DNA from: Chloroflexota bacterium
Lineage (GTDB): Bacteria > Chloroflexota > UBA6077 > JACCZL01
DNA length: 10,788 bases
Assembly (NCBI GenBank): GCA_013695975.1
Contig: JACCZL010000183.1
Span: 1-10,788 of the forward strand
Reading direction: 5' to 3'
Position numbers and translations under genes: made by a program. A model generated the notes under the pieces. The model had not been told where the DNA came from. It searched no databases and worked only from the letters and a program-made list of their open reading frames with translations. Of the stretch, positions 6,485-10,788 are shown piece after piece (positions within the stretch are counted from its first letter, which is position 1; each line of letters opens with the position of its first letter).

Positions 6485-6831
6485 TGCGCTTCTATCTGGA
6501 CGAGAATCTCTCCGACGAGATCGCTGTCATCGCCCGCGGATTGGGAGTGGACGTCATCAGCTCGCACGGATCCGGTCGTGACAAGCTGACTGACGAAGAC
6601 CAGCTCACGTTCGCCGCCGCGGAAGGTCGCTGCGTGGTGACGGTGAACCGGGACGACTTCATCCGCCTAACCAATCTGTTCCTTGCCGAGCAGCGAGTGC
6701 ACGCGGGGGTGCTGATCGTGCCGCGCTCGAAGCCAACGAACGGCTTCGCGCGCATCGCACACGCACTGACCAGATACGCAGCCGCTCACGCGAACGCCTC
6801 CACCCAGTACCTGCTCGACTATCTCAGTTGA
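6484..6831 (+). CDS. DUF5615 PIN-like toxin (VapC45/Mut7-C type)
   Basis: 115 aa, with its ATG sharing the A of the antitoxin TGA. Opening MRFYLDENLSDEIAVIARGLGVDV is diagnostic of DUF5615 proteins. Acidic residues expected for a PIN-like metal site are present: D6/E7 in LDEN, D37/E38/D39 in LTDEDQ, and D57/D58 in VNRDDFIRL. The VLIVPRSKP strand and the C-terminal helix complete the small fold, and the length is normal for the family. By analogy it is a ribonuclease toxin, though target RNAs of this group are little known. An upstream in-frame ATG at 6445 lies inside the antitoxin gene and would add 13 unconserved residues, so it was rejected. The gene appears intact. Confidence 0.87.
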   Translation: MRFYLDENLSDEIAVIARGLGVDVISSHGSGRDKLTDEDQLTFAAAEGRCVVTVNRDDFIRLTNLFLAEQRVHAGVLIVPRSKPTNGFARIAHALTRYAAAHANASTQYLLDYLS

Positions 6832-6836
6832 TACAC

Positions 6837-6894
6837 CTTCCGCGCCACCGCCTGCTTCCACACTGCGCTGCTGGCACGGCGAGGATCGCGGAAG
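6837..6894. repeat. Spaced 8-bp inverted repeat between toxin and dehydrogenase
   Basis: CTTCCGCG (6837-6844) and CGCGGAAG (6887-6894) are exact complements, 50 bases centre to centre. It lies wholly in the 94-base gap before the dehydrogenase. It could be a two-site operator for the dehydrogenase or a long-loop terminator for the toxin gene. The loop is too long for a convincing intrinsic terminator. Confidence 0.3.
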
Positions 6895-6925
6895 CTACCC
6901 TGAAGCCAGCCAGACGGAGGGAGCC

Positions 6926-7960
6926 ATGCGCAGCATCGTATTTCTGGGCGATCGGGAGCTCGAGCTCCGCGGCTCCGCGGACCTGACGCCGGGGCCGGGC
7001 GAGGTGATCGTCGCGATCAAGGCGTCCGGGATGTGCGGGAGCGACCTGCATTCGTACCGCGAGCCGAAGTCGGTCCGCACGCCGGACAAGCACTGCATCG
7101 CCGGTCACGAGCCCTGTGGAGTCGTGGACGCGCGAGGGCCGGGGGTGAGCGAGGAGCGGGCGCCGATCGGCCAGCGGGTCATGGTCCACCACTACCGCTA
7201 CTGCGGCCTGTGCCGGCACTGTCGGAGTGGCTGGTCGCAGATGTGCCAGCGCGGCGGGATTACCTACGGTGTGACCGGCGACGGCGGCCACGCCGACTAC
7301 ATGCGGGTCCAACCCGAGATGCTGGTGCCGCTGCCGGACGAGCTGAGCTTCGAGGAGGGGGCGGCCGTCTCCTGTGGGACCGGCACGGCTTATCAAGGGC
7401 TGCGGCGGCTCGACGTGTCCGGCCGCGACACGCTGGTGGTCTTTGGCCAGGGCCCGGTCGGCCTGAGCGGCACGTTGCTCGGCAAGGCGATGGGCGCGCG
7501 AGTCGTCGCGGTCGACGTCACGCCCGAGCGGCTGGAGCTGGCGGAGGCATTCGGCGCCGACGTGGTGCTCAACCCGCGCGAGGTCGATGTGGTCGCGACC
7601 GTCAAGGAGCTGACCTTCGGCGAGGGCGCCGACGCGGCGCTCGAAACCAGCGGCAACGCCGAGGCGCGCAACAACGCCCTCGGCTGTGCGCGCATCTGGG
7701 GTCGAGTGTGCTTCGTCGGGATCGGCGGGACGCCGACCAGCGTCAACGTCGAGCGGGACATCATCCACAAGCAGCTCAACATCTTCGGCTCCTGGACTTT
7801 CAGCTCCGTCGTCCAGGCCGACTGCGCCCGCTTCGTGATCGACCACAAGCTGCCGCTCGGCTCGATCTTCACCCACCGCTTCACGCTCGACGAGGCTGTC
7901 GAAGCGTATCGGCTGTTCGACACCCAGACCACTGGCAAGGGCGTCTTCCTCTTCGCGTAG
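6926..7960 (+). CDS. Zinc-dependent medium-chain alcohol/polyol dehydrogenase
   Basis: 344 aa from ATG 6926 with acggaggga upstream. GroES-like N-terminal domain: catalytic zinc ligands C37 (SGMCGSDLH) and H61/E62 (GHEPCG), with a possible third ligand C150. Structural zinc Cys set C93, C96, C99, C107 (CGLCRHC then MC). The Rossmann domain has GQGPVG (174-179), and an Asp (D197) at the end of the second strand favours NAD over NADP. The C-terminal region SWTFSSVVQADCARFVIDHKLPL is typical of sorbitol/threonine-dehydrogenase-like MDR enzymes. It oxidises a secondary alcohol or polyol, or does the reverse; the exact substrate is not readable. It stands alone downstream of the toxin gene, ends with TAG and faces the ZIP gene. 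A role with the sulfatase and ligase is only positional inference. Confidence 0.92.
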   Translation: MRSIVFLGDRELELRGSADLTPGPGEVIVAIKASGMCGSDLHSYREPKSVRTPDKHCIAGHEPCGVVDARGPGVSEERAPIGQRVMVHHYRYCGLCRHCRSGWSQMCQRGGITYGVTGDGGHADYMRVQPEMLVPLPDELSFEEGAAVSCGTGTAYQGLRRLDVSGRDTLVVFGQGPVGLSGTLLGKAMGARVVAVDVTPERLELAEAFGADVVLNPREVDVVATVKELTFGEGADAALETSGNAEARNNALGCARIWGRVCFVGIGGTPTSVNVERDIIHKQLNIFGSWTFSSVVQADCARFVIDHKLPLGSIFTHRFTLDEAVEAYRLFDTQTTGKGVFLFA

Positions 7961-7984
7961 CAGGCCTCGTGGCTCAGCAGGGGC

Positions 7985-8019
7985 GCGCAGCAGCGGCGTC
8001 CCCTTGGCGGCTGCTGCGC
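7985..8019 (+). terminator. Strong hairpin between convergent genes
   Basis: A perfect 10-bp stem, gcgcagcagc (7985-7994) and gctgctgcgc (8010-8019), with a 15-base loop, lies 24 bases after the dehydrogenase stop. There is no U run, but the position between converging genes suggests a bidirectional terminator. Confidence 0.55.
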
Positions 8020-8038
8020 CCGTAACCTCCTGTGGTGT

Positions 8039-8054
8039 GCGCCGACGGCGGCGC
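8039..8054 (-). terminator. Hairpin directly after the ZIP transporter stop
   Basis: A 6-bp GC-only stem (gcgccg / cggcgc) with a 4-base loop abuts the TAA stop (8055-8057) of the ZIP gene. Together with the 7985-8019 hairpin it probably ends minus-strand transcription. No U tract is seen. Confidence 0.5.
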
Positions 8055-8810
8055 TTACGCGCCCAGTCTGCTGAGGGCGAACGCCGCGAGAAACCCGGCC
8101 ACCGTGATCAGCCCCGCGAAGTCGTGGGCCTGCTCGTACGCCTCAGGGATCATGGTGTCGACCAGCATCGCCAGGATCGCGCCAGCCGCCACGGCCGTCG
8201 TCGCCGCGATCACCTCGGCCGAGAAGCGACCGAAGATCGAGTACCCCGCCAGCGCGGCCAGGCCCGAGGCGACCGCGATCCCGCCCCATACGCCGAAGAC
8301 GTACCGAGCGGACCGACCGGCCCGCTTCATCCCGGCCGCGCTCGACAGGCCCTCAGGGACGTTGGACAGGAAGACGGCCGTGACCGTCACCCAGCTCACT
8401 GCCCCACCCCCGAGCATGCTGATGCCGATGACGATCGACTCGGGAACGCCGTCCAGCAGCGCCCCGACGGCGATCGCCAGGCCGGTGCCCGCGTCGTCGC
8501 TCGGCGATGGCTGCTGGTCGCCGGATCGCTTCCGATGCCGCGCGCCCCGATATGCGAGGTACCAGTTGGCGGCGGTGTAGACCGCCGCACCGCCGAGGAA
8601 GCCGGCGGCCGTGGCGGTGAACCCGCCCCGCTCGTACGCCTTGTCCATCAGCTCGAACGCCAGCGTCGAGATCAACACGCCGGCTCCGAACGCCATGATC
8701 GCGGCGATCAGCCGCTGAGGCACCCTGACCAGGTAGCCCACCACCGCCCCGAGCAGGAGCGCCGATCCGGCAAGCAATCCCCAGCAACCCGCCCAGAGCC
8801 ACGGTGGCAC
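8055..8810 (-). CDS. ZIP-family divalent metal transporter
   Basis: 251 aa, starting at GTG 8808-8810. About eight hydrophobic helices are visible: residues about 6-27, 33-53, 63-87, 110-133, 138-160, 170-191, 197-220 and 232-249. The metal-path motifs are LDGVPES (119-125, in place of the more common HNxPEG) and SNVPEG (149-154), with FELMDKAYE (52-60) and MIPEAYE (220-226) contributing further acidic residues. The variable loop (88-108) is charged but lacks the His cluster of many zinc transporters, so Zn, Fe or Mn remain possible. It imports a divalent cation into the cytoplasm. The start lies 4 bases after the stop of the upstream flavin-binding-type gene, with a modest aggaa site inside that gene, indicating an operon with coupled translation. 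Confidence 0.88.
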   Translation of the reverse strand: MPPWLWAGCWGLLAGSALLLGAVVGYLVRVPQRLIAAIMAFGAGVLISTLAFELMDKAYERGGFTATAAGFLGGAAVYTAANWYLAYRGARHRKRSGDQQPSPSDDAGTGLAIAVGALLDGVPESIVIGISMLGGGAVSWVTVTAVFLSNVPEGLSSAAGMKRAGRSARYVFGVWGGIAVASGLAALAGYSIFGRFSAEVIAATTAVAAGAILAMLVDTMIPEAYEQAHDFAGLITVAGFLAAFALSRLGA

Positions 8811-8814
8811 GCCG

Positions 8815-9300
8815 CTATTCCTGCCAGGTGAGGAGCTCCCCGCCCGCGCCCCGGACGATCGAGCCAGGAAACACCCGCGGCCGCCACGGGCGGAGCCGAA
8901 GGACCGCGAACGCCGGCGCGGTCGGGCTGTCCCAGCCCGGAGCGCCGATGGCGGCCGGATCGTACCCGAGCGGCGCAGGCGCGTCCTTGAACAGGTTCCA
9001 GACCATCGTACGCGTCTCGTCGTCGAACGCCCAGTCGGCCCGGCACTCGGCGACGCAGTGGTCGTGGGACGGGGCCCAGTAGCTGCACGACACGAACGGG
9101 CTCTGCTCGAGGTGTGCCAGCTTGACCGGCGTCGCGGTCGTGCCGATCCAGCCCACGAGCGCCACCCCGTCCCAGGTCCAGATCGGGTGGAGCAGGCGCG
9201 AACGCGGGCGTCCCGCCCGGTCCACCGTCGCCACGGAGCTCCACACGATCCGATGGGCCATCTCGACGAAAGCCGGCGCGGTTCGGGAAAGGCCGGTCAT
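8815..9300 (-). CDS. Pyridoxamine 5'-phosphate oxidase-like flavin-binding protein
   Basis: 161 aa from ATG 9298-9300. The split-barrel pattern is visible: AHRIVWSSVATVDRAGRPRSRLLHPIWTWDG (15-45) for strands 1-3, then GWIGTTATPVKLAHLEQSPFVSCSYWAP (50-77) with the usual T..KLAHLEQSP turn. It continues with HCVAECRADWAFDDE (81-95) and a C-terminal FAVLRLRPWRPRVFPGS. Proteins of this type bind FMN or F420 and act as oxidoreductases, but true pyridoxal-synthesis enzymes have extra motifs not seen here, so no pathway is assigned. The start is uncertain. The best ribosome-site-like sequence (ggaagga) lies 17 bases upstream of this ATG. The frame extends to 9492 as a Pro/Arg-rich stretch that looks non-coding for this gene. 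It leads into the ZIP gene four bases downstream. Confidence 0.8.
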   Translation of the reverse strand: MTGLSRTAPAFVEMAHRIVWSSVATVDRAGRPRSRLLHPIWTWDGVALVGWIGTTATPVKLAHLEQSPFVSCSYWAPSHDHCVAECRADWAFDDETRTMVWNLFKDAPAPLGYDPAAIGAPGWDSPTAPAFAVLRLRPWRPRVFPGSIVRGAGGELLTWQE

Positions 9301-9355
9301 CTCGTCACGCTTCGCATTCCTTCCACGTGGGCAAGGATACCACCCTGCTGATGGC

Positions 9356-9559
9356 TCAGTCGGCCACCTCGGTGTCGGACGGCTTGGCCGGGGGCGCGGT
9401 CGTTCTGGGCGGCCGGAACGGCCGGCTTCGAGGCTCCCGGCGGCTTTGGGGCCGGCCCGCTGGTAGGGGTCGTCGCGGGCGCCTGCTGGCACGCCAGCGA
9501 CAGGCCGCCGGGCACCCCCGCACCCGCAAGTCGTACAGCTCGAACGTGTCGTCAGCCAT
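9356..9559 (-). CDS. Small unknown protein, probably split by two homopolymer frameshifts
   Basis: Starts at ATG 9557-9559 with a gagga site about 9 bases upstream, and opens MADDTFELYDLRV. That opening loosely recalls TIGR04076-type small proteins, but the rest does not match. G/C third-position bias follows this frame for about 16 codons. It then moves to the -1 frame (GGLSLACQQAPATTPTSGP and a Pro/Ala-rich stretch) and returns to the first frame for the end (PAKPSDTEVAD, stop 9356-9358). The two switch points fall at runs of five G/C (the GGGGG near 9515 and the CCCCC near 9393 on the minus strand). A missing base in one and an extra base in the other would give one continuous protein of about 67 aa. 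It is probably the first gene of the operon with the flavin-type protein and ZIP transporter. Function unknown. Confidence 0.4.
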   Translation of the reverse strand: MADDTFELYDLRVRGCPAACRWRASRRPRRPLPAGRPQSRREPRSRPFRPPRTTAPPAKPSDTEVAD

Positions 9560-9575
9560 CGGTCCGGTCCTCAGT

Positions 9576-9598
9576 CTGTCACCCGCTCGGGGGGACAG
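9576..9598. repeat. Hairpin in the 50-base divergent gap
   Basis: ctgtc-a-ccc / ggg-g-gacag forms an eight- to nine-pair stem with one mismatch and a short loop. It lies 17 bases upstream of the small minus-strand gene, so it could be a leader structure or an operator. A tataac sequence (9604-9609) follows on the plus strand without a good -35. Confidence 0.35.
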
Positions 9599-9608
9599 TC
9601 AGGTATAA

Positions 9609-10270
9609 CCGAGCGTTGCCGCCATCTCTCCGGCGACCCACGACCATGGATCCGCGGCTTCGGGACACACTGCCATCGTCATCGGCGCCACTGTCGGCAT
9701 CGGCAGCGTCGCAGTCGATCACTACTCGGCGTCGAGCGAGACCACTCTCGACCGCGACCTGAGTGTCCTCTTCCGTGGTGGCAACCCCGAGGACTTGATG
9801 GACTTACTCAAGCAGCAGCTCGTGCGGATCCAGTTCCAACCGAGCGACTTCGCGGGCCGAAACTGGCGCAACCCGCTGTACCAGACTATTTACCTCGCCC
9901 TGCGCCACGCCGGCTCGAAGGATTGGTGGACCGGTTTGGGCACCTCGCTCACCCACCCGGGCCAGTACCATTACATCCAGACTCACCATATCTTTCCGCA
10001 GTCGATCCTGAGGCAGGCTGGGTTCGACCCTGCCGAGATCAACGAGATCGCTAATCTCGCCTTTATCAGCGGCGGTCCCAATCGTTCGCTGGGCAACAAG
10101 ACGCCCGATCTCTACCTGCCATCGATTCTCGAGAAGCGGGGCAGCGCGGCATTAGAGGCCCAGTGCGTTCCACTGAACCCCGAGCTTTGGAAGGTCCAAA
10201 ATTTCAAGCAGTTCCTCGAGGCAAGGCGCAAGCTGCTCGCCAACGCGGTGAACGAGTGGGTGCGCCTCAC
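9609..10270 (+). pseudogene. DUF262/DUF1524 (GmrSD-like) C-terminal remnant, no start codon
   Basis: A frame open from 9609 (after TAA 9606-9608) to the window end has no start codon until ATG 9798, which lies inside the homologous region. Recognisable parts: YSASSETTLDRDL (about 9724-9762), the DWWTG segment, THHIFPQSIL (His-His at 9984-9989), NEIANLAFISGGPNRSLGNK, TPDLYLPSIL, and the terminal LEAQ..PLNPELW..FLEARRKLLANAVNEW. This order is the C-terminal half of DUF262 proteins, whose DUF1524 domain has a His-Asn-His-like nuclease motif. The family includes type IV GmrSD-like modified-DNA restriction enzymes and related defence proteins. The N-terminal ParB-like DUF262 domain (several hundred residues) is absent, so this is a decayed fragment. 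Homology stops around 10260. Beyond that the frame runs, by chance, antisense through a transposase gene. The remnant's GC content and third-base bias are weaker than its neighbours', consistent with transfer. Confidence 0.75.
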
Positions 10271-10788
10271 TATTGTGAGATTAGGCGGCCTGTTGGTCGC
10301 TGGAGTCGGGAATCGCCGGACGGTCGGCCTGGTTGGGGAAGCCGACGAGGGCCCCGCGGCGTGGGAAGACGGCCGGGCGGCGCCGCTGGGGCTGCGTCCG
10401 CCAGAAATGCTCCCAGCGGCCGGAGCGGTGCAGCGCCCGCAGGCTGACCACGGGTTGGACCCCGGCCTGGCTCCAGCGCATGCCGGCTCGCTTGGCGCGG
10501 GCCTGGACCAGGGTCTTGCAGGCACCCTCGACGGCCCCGGAGCCGATCGGCAGCTGACAGGCCAGGAAGCGCGGGTAGTCCATCCGGGCCGCATGCGTCG
10601 TGAAGTAGCCGAGCGCCTTGCGGACCTCCTCGGCGGCCGCCGCCGTCTCGGCCACCGGCGCCAGTGCTTCCAGGGCGGCCAGGACCGGGCCGACCCCCTC
10701 GGTCTGGAGGGCCCGCTTGAGCGGCGCGACCCAGGCGACGGCCTGGGGGCTGCCGGCGCCGAAGACGGCGTGGGCGACGGTCCAGAGG
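10266..10788 (-). mobile_element. ISKra4-type insertion sequence, one end and part of the body
   Basis: The segment carries the 3' part of a transposase running off the window. The exact end is not defined, because the partner repeat is outside. A small palindrome, ctcac-tatt-gtgag (10266-10279), lies between the end of DUF262 homology and the transposase stop, and probably marks the element's end. The insertion or its adjacent deletion removed the last residues of the DUF262 protein. Confidence 0.55.
10281..10787 (-). CDS. ISKra4-family transposase, C-terminal part (5' end outside window)
   Basis: About 168 residues are visible in one frame from the window edge to TAA 10281-10283. The segment RMDYPRFLACQLPIGSGAVEGACKTLV, followed by RAKRAGMRWSQAGVQPVVSLRALHRSGRWEHFW, is the hallmark C-terminal catalytic region of ISKra4-type DDE transposases, with Glu of GAVEGACK as the final acidic residue. 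Upstream LWTVAHAVFGAGSPQAVAWVAPLK fits the helical insertion domain. The last 35 residues are a Pro/Arg-rich tail (QPQRRRPAVFPRRGALVGF, then DSSDQQAA). No internal stop is seen in the visible part, so the gene may be intact. Confidence 0.85.
   Translation of the reverse strand, partial: LWTVAHAVFGAGSPQAVAWVAPLKRALQTEGVGPVLAALEALAPVAETAAAAEEVRKALGYFTTHAARMDYPRFLACQLPIGSGAVEGACKTLVQARAKRAGMRWSQAGVQPVVSLRALHRSGRWEHFWRTQPQRRRPAVFPRRGALVGFPNQADRPAIPDSSDQQAA

Noticed and set aside
9301..9492. N-terminal extension of the flavin-type protein to 9492
   Set aside because: The extra 64 residues are Pro/Arg-rich and overlap the small upstream gene in another frame. The conserved domain begins just after ATG 9300.
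10281..10788. Plus-strand continuation of the DUF262 frame to the window end as a real fusion protein
   Set aside because: The region is an ISKra4-type transposase on the minus strand, and the plus-strand translation shows no family features.
1..10788. CRISPR array, tRNA, rRNA or riboswitch
   Set aside because: I saw no regularly spaced direct repeats, no cloverleaf-like segment and no recognisable riboswitch core. The only repeats noticed are the IS ends and short dyads listed.

Overview
The window is GC-rich (about two thirds GC by eye), with strong G/C third-position bias in the real genes and standard use of TAG, TGA and TAA as stops. The gene mix suggests a high-GC soil or thermophile-type bacterium, perhaps Chloroflexota (Thermomicrobia-like) or an actinobacterial relative: SpoU RNA methyltransferase, cytosolic-type sulfatase, PaaK-like ligase, DUF433/DUF5615 toxin-antitoxin pair, ZIP transporter, IS701 and ISKra4 elements. 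That assignment is inference, because no rRNA or other phylogenetic marker is present. Both ends are bounded by insertion sequences next to broken genes, so the window looks like an accessory patchwork.

Layout. 1-126: tail of an unrecognised gene. 127-1610: an IS701-family element with 15-bp perfect terminal repeats. Its minus-strand transposase is broken twice, by an amber codon at the conserved Tyr of GYG and by a +1 frameshift in an eight-G run. 1611-1806: N-terminal stub of a Uma2-type gene cut by the IS. 1904-4132 (minus): a sulfatase followed with zero spacing by a SpoU-type RNA methyltransferase. 4133-4442: divergent regulatory region with a good sigma70-type promoter for the sulfatase and two perfect inverted repeats. 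4443-5867 (plus): PaaK-like adenylate-forming ligase. 6065-6831 (plus): DUF433 antitoxin and DUF5615 PIN-like toxin overlapping by one base. 6926-7960 (plus): zinc-dependent medium-chain dehydrogenase. 7961-8054: convergent terminator hairpins. 8055-9559 (minus): a ZIP metal transporter, a pyridoxamine-phosphate-oxidase-like protein and a small frameshifted ORF. 9609-10270 (plus): C-terminal remnant of a DUF262/DUF1524 (GmrSD-like) protein with no start codon. 10281-10787 (minus): C-terminal part of an ISKra4-type transposase running off the window.

How the genes may work together. The divergent sulfatase/ligase pair and the nearby dehydrogenase could serve catabolism of an aromatic or sulfated compound, but only adjacency supports this. 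The toxin-antitoxin pair is self-contained. The DUF262 remnant and the Uma2 stub are decayed defence/mobilome-type genes beside IS elements. I did not find a clearly novel intact system. The best leads are the operator-like repeats at the sulfatase promoter, the doubly interrupted transposase, the mismatched IS flanks and the cryptic DUF262 fragment.
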